From assembly GCA_954871525.1 (NCBI GenBank), contig OX940871.1:22133086-22197085 (forward strand): DNA of 64,000 nucleotides. The letters are read 5' to 3'. This document shows, one piece after another, positions 1 through 11,490 of this stretch. Numbering within the stretch: position 1 is the stretch's first letter; each line of letters begins with the position of its first letter. Made by a program: the position numbers and the translations under genes. The notes under the pieces are model-generated. The model worked only from the letters and a program-made list of their open reading frames with translations, was not told the origin of the DNA and ran no database searches. Origin of the DNA: Parietaria judaica (taxonomy: Eukaryota > Streptophyta > Magnoliopsida > Rosales > Urticaceae).

Positions 1-429
1 CCTATTCACAAATATTTTGGGTGATCGCTCGAGGCTCCGCAATAAAATATATATTTTTTTTCCATAAAATATTTCTCAAGAAAAATTATCATGTTATAAT
101 ATATCTTAAAAAAGATCTCTTAAAATCATAAAACAATACCAAGACTCACACATAAGAATATGTAAAAATGCATTTCTTTCTAAACAAATATTGTAGTACT
201 AGAATTTTCTATGTATGAAATTACTATGAAATTAATTAATCATTAATGAAAATTAAACACTAAAATGCTTGACATTTTTTCTAAGTTGTCCTAAATCAAT
301 TTCTAACAAGCCCTTATCAGAAGTTTCTGAAAAAAAAGGAGCAGAAATTAGGTGTGTGATCAATTGAAACAAAAATATGAAAGACATTGGGCATAACTGA
401 CTAGAAAGTGAAAAAAGAGGCGAAATGAA

Positions 430-560
430 AAAAGAAACAAACTTTAGGGGGGTTAGTGAGATGGGAACCTGATCGGAGAATTCGCTGCGGATTCAGACGG
501 TGAAAGGGGATTTTTCACAAAATCAGTGAATTGTGAAGAACCCTAAACGAGCTCGAAAAC
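430..560 (-). other. Possible decayed 5' exon or leader
   Basis: Read on the minus strand, this patch carries TTTAGGGTTC, a word common in plant 5' leaders. It is followed by a GC-richer stretch that ends in a possible donor (CCGATCAG then GT) and then a pyrimidine-rich tract. No convincing start codon or frame follows. It could be a leader exon of a gene lying to the left of the window, or simply chance composition. Confidence 0.15.
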
Positions 561-1231
561 TATTTTGTAAAATTAATTTAATAATATCAATTATGAACAA
601 GAGTAAATAACATTAACCCACCCAACTGCCCACTTACTTAGTGATATGTATTTGACTTACTAATCGTCATGATCATTTTCTATCATTCTATGTAACTAAT
701 GGTCTAATTTTACGGGTTTAAATCAAGATTTTAAATGCCGCTTGCCAATGCCGTTTCGCGAATCTCATTTTATAGATATATCGCTTACTGATGGACAATT
801 AAGAAAAGATGGCATGCTGCATGCCGAAAATATCACATAAATTTTATGGGCATACCGTATGCCGGTGCGATTTTTGACAGAAATTCTGGAAAATATTTTT
901 GAGTATTTAGACAAGATTTTCATATGCGTTCAAAACTATATATTTAATAGATACTTTTATTAAGACATAATTTTATACAGCAAAGCACATTTGTAACTTA
1001 AATTTATAGATAAAGATAAAGTGTATAATATTTAGTCAATTTATTAGTTGAAGTGAATATGTAGGTGAAGTGTATAGTATTAGTTGAATACCAAATAGTC
1101 CCACATTGCTAGATTACAAGAGTTAGGAATGGTTTAATTACCAAATATTTGAGACATGGGCATGGGCTTTTGGAATGGTCACCCACTTTTGTGGAAGGGA
1201 GAGGCCACACAAAAATGTATCATACCACCAC

Positions 1232-1245
1232 ACGTCTGCAGACGT
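1232..1245. repeat. 14-bp perfect palindrome
   Basis: The sequence ACGTCTGCAGACGT equals its own reverse complement. It sits at the start of a GC-rich, G-run-containing patch (1226-1290) inside AT-rich DNA. It could be a protein-binding dyad or chance; nothing nearby decides. Confidence 0.3.
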
Positions 1246-1574
1246 CCGACGACCAGGCGGGCGTGGCGAGGGTGGGGTGGGGTGGAAAATATAAGTATTT
1301 TGGTTAAACTCATCCAAATTTAAGTTTTTTAGCGATTTTCCACAAATATTTTGCCATTTTTACTTATAAACGACATGCGGCTTATGCAAAGGTTTTCCAA
1401 CGACATGCCTCGGCAAATGGGAACCGGCATCAGCAGCGGTAGGCTTTCGTTTTGCATACCAGCGACAAAAGCATTTCGGTCGATCGAATTTTAGGACATT
1501 TTTAACCATGGTGGAGTCCGAATTTCGCGACAAACGAGTTTAAAAAATGTGTTAATATTTGTTAATTCAGAGTC

Positions 1575-1850
1575 GTGGAGTCCGTCGTCGACCACCCCCG
1601 CCACCTCATTCTCTAAGATGTGCACGATCTTGACGACGCTCACCGCATGATAACAGAGGAAGGCCGGAGAGACGCTCTAGGTGTGAGTGTTCGCCGGCCC
1701 GAGGACGCTTACATATTCACGATTTAGAAGCTCCCGGTCACATTCGGAAAAAACTCGTCATCGAAGAGAGAGGACGACGGCTGGATGATGGAGCTTGGGT
1801 CTCAGAAGTGGGTTTGCACTTTCGGGTGGAAGTGAGTTTGTTTGTGGTAA
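1575..1850. other. GC-rich exon-like patch, unassigned
   Basis: This is a locally GC-rich and CpG-rich block within AT-rich flanks. It resembles coding or leader DNA in composition, but no frame on either strand stays open over its length. I recognise no protein motif in it. It could be a captured gene fragment inside an old transposon or a decayed exon. Confidence 0.25.
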
Positions 1851-1920
1851 AAAATATGGGCTTGCACGCTTTGAATATTTGTATTTATTCGTGTTAACAT
1901 ATTTGATTCGTGCTAATTTT

Positions 1921-2025
1921 TGTTAATTCGAATTGTTTTGAATCGTTGATATGGTTACGTGTTAACGTTTTTTAATATGGTTAATATTTGTTAATTTGAA
2001 TGGTTTTAAATTGCCAATATGGTTA
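1921..2025. repeat. Diverged tandem duplication, about 68-bp period
   Basis: Two related segments (1921-1957 and about 1989-2025) share the layout TGTTAATT-GAAT-GTTTT-AAT-ATATGGTTA with several substitutions. Surrounding DNA is rich in GTTAAT words. This looks like an old local duplication of simple AT-rich sequence. Confidence 0.4.
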
Positions 2026-2751
2026 AATTAGTGTTAATGTTCGTTAATATGTGTTAACTGTTAATATATATAATTAAATATAGTGCTGGAATTTATGTTT
2101 ACAATAACAATTCTTGTAATTAATTACTGAAACATATACTTCGTATATATATATATTTTTTTTTAATATGAAATGTATTATTTTGATTGTTATAGTCAAA
2201 TATCATTTGTTTAGGAAAGTTTGAAATTCATTTTTTAGGTAATAATATTCATCTAATTAATGACCAAATCTCGCAAGATTTTATGGTTTTAATTCGTAGC
2301 TCAATTTTTAGTTAATTATATTTAGATTTTGTAAGGGTAATAAAATCTTTTTCTTTTCTGTTAATTAATGTGATTAATTGTATTTTGCAAAATAGCTATT
2401 TTGTATTTGGTTATTTTAGTATAGTCTATAGAGGCCTTATGATATTTCGTTTCTCTTTTTTATTAGCCTTTTTGTTGACATGGTATGTGATTACTAGCCT
2501 TGTGATAGAAAAACTTTTGGATATTAAGAAGTATGAGAATTTGTCAGACACTCGTGAACCGGCACCGAAGCAACCGGAAAGTCCAACACAATTCACTCAA
2601 TACTTTTTGTTTGATCGGTTTGAACTGGGCCTTCAAAATTATCGGATCAAACGAGGCCTATTATTTCCACTAAACAACATGTCGTTTATTATCCGAAGGG
2701 ACGAAATCAGTGTCGTTTTTCACATGCGGAACAACAAAGTCGTTTGCTTCT

Positions 2752-2759
2752 TATATATA
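2752..2759 (+). promoter_or_regulatory. Candidate TATA box
   Basis: TATATATA is followed by a GC-richer segment (GCCAGCCAGCCTCC), a usual layout for a plant core promoter on the plus strand. No gene follows before the satellite begins at 3247, so it could belong to a dead element or be a chance match. Confidence 0.15.
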
Positions 2760-3246
2760 GCCAGCCAGCCTCCAAACAGAAACAACATAATGTTCTGAAA
2801 TGCACAAACATTTATTGTTTCATAATGATCAAACACATCACATGTATTGTGTCAAAATACAACGATAATATGATTATTACAGAACAATTTTTTGAAAGGA
2901 ACCGAGAATAGGTAAGGGAAAATAAGAGTTCGTTTCCGGTTTAGTTCGTTTTGTTTAATTCAATGATTAGTAGCTTTATTTTAGCCTTGCTTCACTTACA
3001 TGTACTATTTGAGGTTGATATCTATTGTTTGATACTTCGAATTGTTAACAATTTTTTTTTCGACTCTTGCTATCAATTTCACTAATAATTATGCCTAGAT
3101 TTTTTTAAATATATTTCTAAAACCGGGCCAACTCGGCAGTACCAGTCCTGACCCGGTCCTTATAAGATCACACTGCCCCAAAACCGAGGCAGATCAGGCC
3201 CAATTTTGAAAAGCCCAAGAAGTCCATTCCACTTTCTCCCCTTGTA

Positions 3247-5799
3247 ATTACAAGCGTTCTCATGTAAAAATATGCAAGGATTAAATTGTTGACGAGAAAT
3301 GCTATAGGAAATGCTATTTCCTATAGCATTTCTTTATTTTACATTGTTTACGACCTAAAATTTTGAACCAATTGAAAAACTAATGATATTAGGGCTTATA
3401 CATTGGAATTTTAATATTACAAGCGTTCTCATGCAAAAATATGCAAGCATTATATTGTTGACGAGAAATGCCATAGATGCTATAGCATTTCCTATAGCAT
3501 TTCTTTATTTTACATTGTTTACGATCTAAATTTTGAACCAATTGAAAAAATAATGATTTTAGGGCTTATACATTGGAATTTTAATATTACAAACGTTCTC
3601 ATGCAAAAATATGCAAGGATTATATTGTTGACGAGAAATGCCATAGGAAATGCTAGCATTTCCTATAGCATTTCTTTATTTTGCATTGTTTACGACCTAA
3701 AATTTCGAACCAATTGAAAAAATAAGGATTTTAGGGCTTATACATTGGAATTTAAATATAACAAGAGTTCTCATGCAAAAATATGCAAGGATTAAATTGT
3801 TGATGAGAAATGCCATAGGAAATGCTATAGCATTTCCTATTGCATTTCTTGTTTTTTTTACATTGTTTACAACTCAAAATTTCGAACCAATTGAAAAAAT
3901 AATGATATTAGGGCTTATACATTGGAATTTTAATATTACAAGCGTTCTCATGCAAAAATATGCAAGGATTAAATTGTTGACGAGAAATGCTATAGGAAAT
4001 GCTCCTATAGCATTTCTTTATTTTACATTGTTTACGACCTAAAAATTCGAACCAATTGAAAAAATAATGATTTTAGGGTTCATACATTGGAATTTTAATA
4101 TTACAAGCGTTCTCATGCAAAAATATGCAAGGATTAAATTGTTGACGAGAAATGCCATAGGAAATGCTATATAATTTCTTATAGAAGTTCTTTATTTTAC
4201 ATTGTTTACGACCTAAAATTTCGAACCAATTGAAAAAATAATGATATTAGGGCTTATACATTGGAATTTTAATATTACAAGTGTTCTCATGCAAAAATCT
4301 GCAAGGATTATATTGTTGACAAGAAATTCCATAAGAAATGCTAGAGCATTTCCTATAGCATTTCTTTATTTTACATTGTTTACGACCTAAAACTTCGAAC
4401 CAATTAAAAAAATAATGATTTTAGGGCTTACACATTGGAATTTTAATATTACAAGCGTTCTCATGCGAAAAATATGCAAGGATTATATTGTTGACGAGAA
4501 ATGCAATAGGAAATGCTAGCATTTCCTATAGCATTTCTTTATTTTACATTGTTTACAACCTAAAATTTCGATCCAATTGAAACAATAATGATTTTATGGC
4601 TTATACATATGAATTTTAATATTACAAGCGATCTCATGCAAAAATATGCAAGGATTAAATTGTTGACGAAAAGTGCCAGCATTTCTTTATTTTACATTGT
4701 TTACGACTTAAATTTTGAACCAATTGAAAAAATAATGATTTTAGGGCTTATACATTGGAATTTTAATATTACAAGCGTTCTCATGCAAAAATATGCAAGG
4801 ATTATATTGTTGACGAGAAATGCCATAGGAAATGCTATAGCATTTCCTATGGCATTTCTTTATTTTACATTGTTTAGGACCTAAAATTTCGAACCAATTG
4901 AAAAAATAATGATTTTTGGGCTTTTACATTAGAATTTTAATATTACAAGCGATCTCATGCAAAAATATGCAAGGATTAAATTGTTGACGAGAAATGCCTT
5001 AGGAAATGCTATAGCATTTTTTATAGCATTTCTTTATTTTAAATCGTTTACGACCTAAAATTTCAAACCAATTGAAAAAATAATGATTTTAGGGCTTATA
5101 CATTGGAATTTTAATATTAGAAGCGTTCTCATGAAAAAATATGCAATGATTAAATTGTTGACGAGGAATACCATAGGAAATTCTATAGCATTTCCTAGAG
5201 CATTTCATTATTTTACATTGTTTACAACCTAAAATTTCGAACCAATTAAAAAAAATGATTTTAGGGCTTATTCATTCGAATTTTAATATTATAAGCGTTC
5301 TCATGCAAAAAATATGCAAGGATTTAATTGTTGACGAGAAATGCCATAGGAAATGCTATAGCATTTCCTATAGCATTTCATTATTTTACATTGGTTACAA
5401 CCTTAAATTTCAAACCAATTAAAAAAATAATGATTTTAGGGCTTATACATTGGAATTTTAATATTACAAGCGTTCTCATGCAAAAGTATGCAAGGATTTA
5501 ATTGTTGACGAGAAATTCCATAGGAAATGCTATAGCATTTCTTTATTTTCGATTGTTTACGACCTAAAATTTCAAACCAATTCAAAAAATAATGATTTTA
5601 CGGCTTATACATTGGAATATGAATGTAACAAGAGTTCTCAGGCAAATATATGCAAGGATTAAATTGTTGACGAGAAATGCCATAGGAATGTTTTAGCATT
5701 TCTATAGCATTTCTTTATTTTACATTGTTTACAACCTAAAATTTCCAACCAATTGAAAAAATAATGATTTTACGGCTTATACATTGGAATTTTAATATT
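3247..5799 (+). repeat. Satellite array, first block (plus orientation)
   Basis: About 15 tandem monomers, each roughly 165-175 bp, are read here in the orientation CATTGGAATTTTAATATTAC, AAGCGTTCTCATGC, ATGCAAGGATTAAATTG, then TTGACGAGAAATGC, the palindromic core, and TTTACATTGTTTACGACCTA. The array begins abruptly after a non-repetitive GC-richer stretch. Monomers vary mainly by deletions inside the core. Open frames here (for example 3773-4042 and 4588-4884) arise from the periodicity and are not genes. Confidence 0.95.
4816..4859. repeat. Example of the monomer's 44-bp perfect palindrome
   Basis: The left half AGAAATGCCATAGGAAATGC plus TA is followed by its exact reverse complement, with the centre between 4837 and 4838. 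The same dyad, in perfect or near-perfect form, recurs in most monomers on both sides of the fold-back. Shortened versions (GGAAATGCTAGCATTTCC, GGAAATACATTTCC) often keep their own symmetry. Such a dyad could form a hairpin or cruciform. Confidence 0.9.
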
Positions 5800-6120
5800 A
5801 GAATCGTTCTCATGCAAAAATATTAAAATTCCAATGTATAAGCCGTAAAATCATTATTTTTTCAATTGGTTCGAAATTTTAGGTTGTAAACAATGTAAAA
5901 TAAAGAAATGCTATAGAAATGCTAAAACATTCCTGTGGCATTTCTCGTTAATAATTTCATCCTTGCATATTTTTGCATGAGAACTCTTGTTATATTCAAA
6001 TTCATATGTATAAGCCGTAAAATCATTATTTTTTTGAATATGTTTGAAATTTTAGGTCGTAAACAATCGAAAATAAAGAAATGCTATAGCATTTCCTATG
6101 GAATTTCTCGTCAACAATTT
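5500..6120. repeat. Fold-back junction: inverted repeat with arms of about 300 bp
   Basis: The left arm (about 5500-5799) and right arm (5819-about 6120) are inverted copies separated by about 19 bp that are not symmetrical. The arms share variants rare elsewhere: GGAATGTTTTAGCATTTC against its complement at 5907-5935, ATCGAAAATAAAG at about 6066 against its complement in the left arm, and the GCCGTAAA form of the usual GCCCTAAA. All monomers left of the spacer face one way and all those right of it face the other. This is an inversion produced by folding back on a local copy rather than by joining unrelated monomers. Confidence 0.88.
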
Positions 6121-9100
6121 AATACTTGCAAGTTTTTGCATGAGAACGATTGTAATATTAAAATTCCAATGTATAAGCCGTAAAATCATTATTTTTTCAA
6201 ATGGTTCAAAATTTTAGGTTGTAAACAATGTAAAATAAAGAAATGCTATGGGAAATGCCATAGAATTTGCTATGGCATTTCTCGTCAAAAATTTAATCCT
6301 TGCATATATTTGCATGAGAATGCTTGTAATATTAAAATTCCAATGTATAAGCTCTTAAATAATTATTTTTTCAACTGGTTTGAAATTTTAGGTTGTAAAC
6401 AATGTAAAATAAAGAAATGCTAATGGCATTTCTCGTCAACATTTTAATCCTTGTATATTTTTGAATGAGAACTCTTGTTATATTCAAATTCCAATGAATA
6501 AGCCGTAAAATCTTTATTTTTTCAATTTGTTCAAAGTTTTAGGTCGTAAACAATGTAAAATAAGGAAATGCTTCCTATGGCATTTCTCGTCAACAATTTA
6601 ATCCTTGCATATTTTTTTATGAGAACGCTTGTAATATTAAAATTCCAATGTTGAAGCCCTAAAATAATTATTTTTTCAATTGGTTCGAAATTTTAGGTTG
6701 TAAACAATGTAAAATAAAGAAATGCTATATGAAATGCTATAGCATTTCCTATGGCATTTCTCGTCAACAATTTAATCCTAGCATATTTTTGCATGAGAAC
6801 GCTTGTAATATTAAAATTCCAATGTATAAGCCCTAAAATAATTATTTTTTCAAGTGGTTAGAATTTTTAGGTTGTAAACAATGTAAAATAAAGAAATGTT
6901 ATAGGAAATTTTATAGCATTTGCTATGGCATTTCTGGTCAACAATTTAATCCTTGCATATTTTTGCATGAGAACGCTTGTAATATTATTCCAATGTATAA
7001 GCCGTAAAATCATTATTTTTTGAATTGGTTCAAAATTTTAGGTCGTAAACGATGTAAAATAAAGTAATGCTATAGCATTTCCTATGGCATTTCTCGTCAA
7101 AAACCTAATACTTGTAAATTTTTGCATGAGAACGCTTGTAATATTAAAATTCTAATGTATAAGCCCTAATATCATTATTTTTTCAATTGGTTCGAAATTT
7201 TAGGTTGTAAACAATGTAAAATAAAGAAATGCTATAGGAAATGCTATAACATTTCCTATGGCATTTCTCGTCAACAATTTAATCCTTGCATATTTTAGCA
7301 TGAGAACTCTTGTTATATTCAAATTCCAATGTATAATCCCTAAAATAATAATTTTTTCAATTGGTTTAAAATTTTAGGTCGTAAACAATGTAAAATAAAG
7401 AAATGCTATAGGAAATGCTATAGAATTTCCTATGGCATTTCTCGTCAAAAATTTAATCCTTGCATATTTTTGTATGAGAACGCTTGTAATATTAAAATTC
7501 CAATGTATAAGCCCTGAAATCATAATTTTTTCAATTGGATCGAAACTTTAGGTTGTAAATAATGTAAAATAAAGAAATGTTATAGGGAATGCTATAGCGT
7601 TTCCTATGGCATTTCTCGTCAACAATTTAATCCTTGCATATTTTGGCATTAGAACGCTTGTAATATTAAAACTCCAATGTATAAGCCCTAAAATAATTAT
7701 TTTTTCAATTGGTTCGAAATTTTAGGTTGTAAACAATGTAAAATAAAGAAATGTTATAGGAAATGCCATAGAATTTCCTATGGCATTTCTCGTCAACAAT
7801 TTAATCCTTGCATATATTTGCATGAGAACGCTTGTAATATTAAAATTCCAATATCTAAGCCCTAAAATAATTATTTTTTCACTTGGTTTTAAATTTTAGG
7901 TCCTAAACAATGTAAAATAAAGAAATGCTATTGGAAATGCTATAACATTTCCTATGGCATTTCTCTTCAAAAAGTTAATCCTTGCATATTTTTGCATGAG
8001 AACTCTTGTTATATTCAAATTCCAATGTACAAGCCGTAAAATCATTATTTTTTCAATTGGTTCGAAATTTTAGGTCGTAAACAATATACAATAAAAAAAT
8101 GCTATAGAAAATGCTATAGCATTTCCTATGGCATTTCTCGTCAACAATTTAATCCTTGCATATTTTTGCATGAGAACGCTTGTAATATTAAAATTCCAAT
8201 ATCTAAGCCCTAAAATAATTATTTTTTCACTTAGTTCGAAATTTTAGATCGTAAACAATGTAAAATAAAGAAATGCTATAAGAAATGCTATAACATTTCC
8301 TATGGCATTTCTCCTCAACAGTTTTATCCTTGCATATTTTTGCATGAGAACGCTTGTAATATTAAAATTCCAATGTATAAGCCCTAGAATCATTATTTTT
8401 TCAATTGGTTCGAAATTTTAGGTTGTAAAAAATGTAAAATAAAGAAATGCTATAGAAAATGCTATAGCATTTCCTATGGCATTTCTCGTCAACAATTTAA
8501 TCCTTGCATATTTTTGCATGAGAACTCTTGTTATATTCAAATTCCAATGTATAAGCTGTAATATCATTATTTTTTCAATTGGTTCAAAATTTTAGGTCGT
8601 AAACAATGTAAAATAAGGAAATGCTTCCTATGGCATTTCTCGTCAACAATTTAATCCTCGCATATTATTTTATGATAACGCTTGTAATATTAAAATTCCA
8701 ATGTATTAACCCTAAAATAATTATTTTTTCAATTGGTTCGAAATTTTAGGTTGTAAACAATATAAAATAAAGAAATGCTATAGGACATTTCTCGTCAACA
8801 ATTTAATCCTTGCATATTTTTGCATGAGAACTCTTGTTATATTCAAATTCCAATGTATAAGCCGTAATATCATTATTTTTTCAATTGGTTCAAAGTTTTA
8901 GGTTGTAAACAATGTAAAATAAGGAAATCCTTCCTATGGCATTTCTCGTCAACAATTTAATCATTGCATATTTTTGCATAAGAACGCTTGTAATATTAAA
9001 ATTCCAATGTATAACCCTAAAATCATTATTTTTAAATTGGTTCGAAATTGTAGGTTGTAAACAATGTAAAATAAAGAAATGCTATAGAAATGTTATAACA

Positions 9101-9317
9101 TTTCCTATGGCATTTCTCGTCAACAATTTAATCCTTGCATATTCTTGCATGAGAACTCTTGTTATATTCAAATTCCAATGTATAAGCCGTAAAATCATTA
9201 TTTTTTGAATTGGTTTGAAATTTTAAGTCGTATACAATGTAAAATAAATAAATGCTATAACATTTCCTATGGCATTTCTCGTCAACTATTTAATACTTGC
9301 ATATTTTTGCATGAGAA
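5819..9317 (-). repeat. Satellite array, second block (minus orientation)
   Basis: About 20 monomers lie in the opposite orientation to the first block, running from the fold-back spacer to the copia insertion. On the plus strand they read GGCATTTCTCGTCAACAATT, AATCCTTGCATATTTTTGC, then a type A or type B segment, then CAATTGGTTCGAAATTTTAG. Many monomers near the fold-back carry GCCGTAAA. The block stops at the 5-bp target GAGAA within the word GCATGAGAA. Confidence 0.95.
9313..9317. repeat. Target-site duplication, left copy (GAGAA)
   Basis: GAGAA directly precedes the LTR start TGTTGG and is repeated at 19235-19239 directly after the LTR end CCAACA. In an uninterrupted monomer the site reads GCATGAGAACGCTTG. 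A 5-bp duplication is typical of copia integrases. Confidence 0.95.
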
Positions 9318-9861
9318 TGTTGGACATATGTGTCCTTAAACAAGATATTTTAATCCATTTGTAAAAGATTATGACAAGTCGTTGAATAAAGATGATGCTT
9401 ATTATGATAATCTTATTATAGTTCCTGGTAGAGTAAAATAGAATGTTTGATTCCTTAGTTCATGAAGGATGCAATTATGTTATTATTATCACAACAGAGT
9501 CAATGTGAGGAAGAATTAATAATCATAATAAATGAACTTAAAATGTCCGTGACCTGATTAACTTGGTGGGAGCCCATTAATCGTATAAGGTCATTAATGT
9601 GACTAAGTGATAATCCTATTCTGGATTTTGTGTGTGTCACACTCACTAGAAGTTCATTAAGTATGAAGTGTCTTCATACTGGACTGGACCTGACTTAAAC
9701 CCCGGAAGTTATCATATAAGACCGTCACTGATAACTTGGAGTTGAGTCACTAGTAGATGATCAAATGGATATTCGATCTAAGTCCTGAATGATCTTGAGT
9801 CCAAGCTGCTGACTTGATTGTTCATTGATTTAACCGTTAAAGAATACGAAATATTACCGCT

Positions 9862-9887
9862 GTTCCCAACACTATTATTTTGGGAAC
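9862..9887. promoter_or_regulatory. Conserved hairpin in the LTR
   Basis: GTTCCCAA and TTGGGAAC are separated by 10 bases. The arms are unchanged in the 3' LTR and in the solo LTR at 50736-53220, while a base between them varies (CACT against AACT in the solo LTR). It is a candidate protein-binding or RNA-structure site of unknown role. Confidence 0.5.
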
Positions 9888-10911
9888 ATGATAATCAGCA
9901 GTAAGGGTAGCTTGGTAATAGACATGGGCATCACACAGCTCTCTTCAGAGTGATGATGATTCCCTTGATTGTCGGTGGTGAGAAGTGAGAGATACCCATG
10001 CGCAACTTATGAATCGAAAATCATAAGTGGGTTACTCATAATATTACTGACTGAGCCAAGGATGAAAATACAATGAGGGGCATAACGGTAGAAACCGCCT
10101 GCTCATTTGTGAATCATCAAGTGAAAGATCAATAACCCGAATTTGATTGTATCAATGGACACCCTGCTATTATAAAGGGAATAATATATACCGCATCACT
10201 AAAGAGTGCAGCCTCGGGCCTATAGTGGAATCACTTCGAGGTTTGACGAACAACTAGCAGTTCGTTCGAGCTTAAGTGATACGGGTCCATGGTCCCCAGG
10301 ATAGCTCTGTAGCGGATGATACGTACGTGATTAAAATACATTCTGGATAATGTTTAATCATTTGGCTTGACTTATAAAACTGAAAGGTCTGTGACAGACA
10401 TAAGATTGTTTTATCGTTGGCGTGGCAAAAAGTATCATATTTTGGTACACAAAATTAACTGATAAAACAAAGTTAGAATTTATATTTTCTATCAGGACCA
10501 TGTTGTTGGAAATTAAATTCTGAGCAGCTTTGCTTTTTGAACCAAGTCATTTCGACTTACGGTTAGTGATTTATGGATTTTCTAAGTTTGTGATCGGTTC
10601 GATAAACTTTGAAATTAAATCACATGTCACAAATTTAAATGATGGTGTGGAACCATGACATTTTTATGTGTGATATTGAGATCAGGATTTATTAATATAA
10701 TCTAATTATTTGGATTTAATTATTAATATCTTACTAATAATTAATTAATAATTAATAGATTTATATTAATATATATTAATATGTGTAAATTCGAATTAGG
10801 GTTTGATATATGAAACCCTAGTTAAATTCGAATGGCATGATTTGGTATTTCTATATTTGCGGCATAAGTACCAAATGTTTTGGTATTTTGGCAAATCCCT
10901 AAAATCAATAT

Positions 10912-11233
10912 TATCCATTAGATCGGTTATGATTTAATATCAACCGTTGGATTAGGATATTGATATATTCGAAATTAATAACTTGGTGACCAAGTTATAT
11001 TTTTCGAATTTGATTAATTAATTGTATCCGTTTGATCGGTATAAGATTTAATCTTTACCGTCGGATTGAAAATTAATTAATTATATATATATATATCTAT
11101 ATATATTCGAATTATGGTTTAAGGATAAATTCGAAAAATGTTTTCAATAAATCTTTTTATCCTAAACTAATTTGGTCCATTAGATTGGTTTTAAAAATCA
11201 TCTCAACCGTGGGATCTAGATAATAATGATTCG

Positions 11234-11274
<41 letters not shown>

Positions 11275-11405
11275 AATTCGAATTTTATGATGATAAGAAG
11301 ATAAGATTGGCTTTTTGATTTATCTAAATCTTTCTTATTTAATTAAATCCCTAATTTATTATATCCATTGGATTTAGATGAGATTAAATCTGGACCATTG
11401 GATTA
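10912..11405. promoter_or_regulatory. Four related dyad motifs in the LTR U3 region
   Basis: Four copies of a motif built as TCCATTGGATCGGTT, an AT-rich middle with ATTTAATC, then AACCGTTGGAT lie at about 10912-10953, 11025-11067, 11173-11217 and 11359-11405. Each contains partly self-complementary arms (CGGTT with AACCG). They are upstream of the TATA box and recur in the other two LTR copies. A role as repeated enhancer elements is an inference. Confidence 0.45.
10978..10998. promoter_or_regulatory. 21-bp palindrome in the LTR
   Basis: ATAACTTGGT and ACCAAGTTAT flank a single central G, giving perfect 10-bp arms. The same palindrome is present without change in the 3' LTR and the solo LTR, although the surrounding DNA has diverged. 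Candidate dimeric transcription-factor site. Confidence 0.5.
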
Positions 11406-11482
11406 TGATAATTAATTATATTTAATTAATAGAATTCGAAATTAGGGAGGGAATATCTCCAATTCGGTTACGGTTTTGAGCC

Positions 11483-11490
11483 TATAAATA
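11483..11490 (+). promoter_or_regulatory. TATA box of the 5' LTR
   Basis: TATAAATA is followed by AGGCTCATTCTACACATTTT, with transcription expected to begin roughly 30 bases downstream. The 3' LTR has the same TATAAATA at 18661-18668. The solo LTR has TACAAATA at 52681-52688, which would weaken it. Confidence 0.75.

Larger units (their letters stand above)
1..3246. other. Non-satellite flank of the array, no supportable gene
   Basis: This AT-rich stretch contains no satellite monomer and forms the left border of the array. The longest open frame (2370-2798, plus strand, 142 codons) has no recognisable domain and starts in AT-rich DNA, so I do not call it a gene. GC-richer patches lie near 430-560, 1226-1290 and 1575-1850. 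A GC-richer patch at about 3120-3230 contains several GGCCC/GGGCC-type words and runs up to the satellite edge. These could be remnants of exons or of old transposons. I recognise no terminal repeats or transposase motifs. The region is best regarded as unassigned intergenic DNA. Confidence 0.6.

Noticed and set aside
2370..2798. Open frame of 142 codons in the left flank
   Set aside because: It has no recognisable domain, starts in AT-rich DNA and its hydrophobic start is what T-rich DNA encodes. No supporting promoter or splice context precedes it.
3247..9317. The inverted satellite blocks as terminal inverted repeats of a DNA transposon
   Set aside because: Inversion occurs once, the arms consist only of satellite monomers, and no transposase or target duplication is present.
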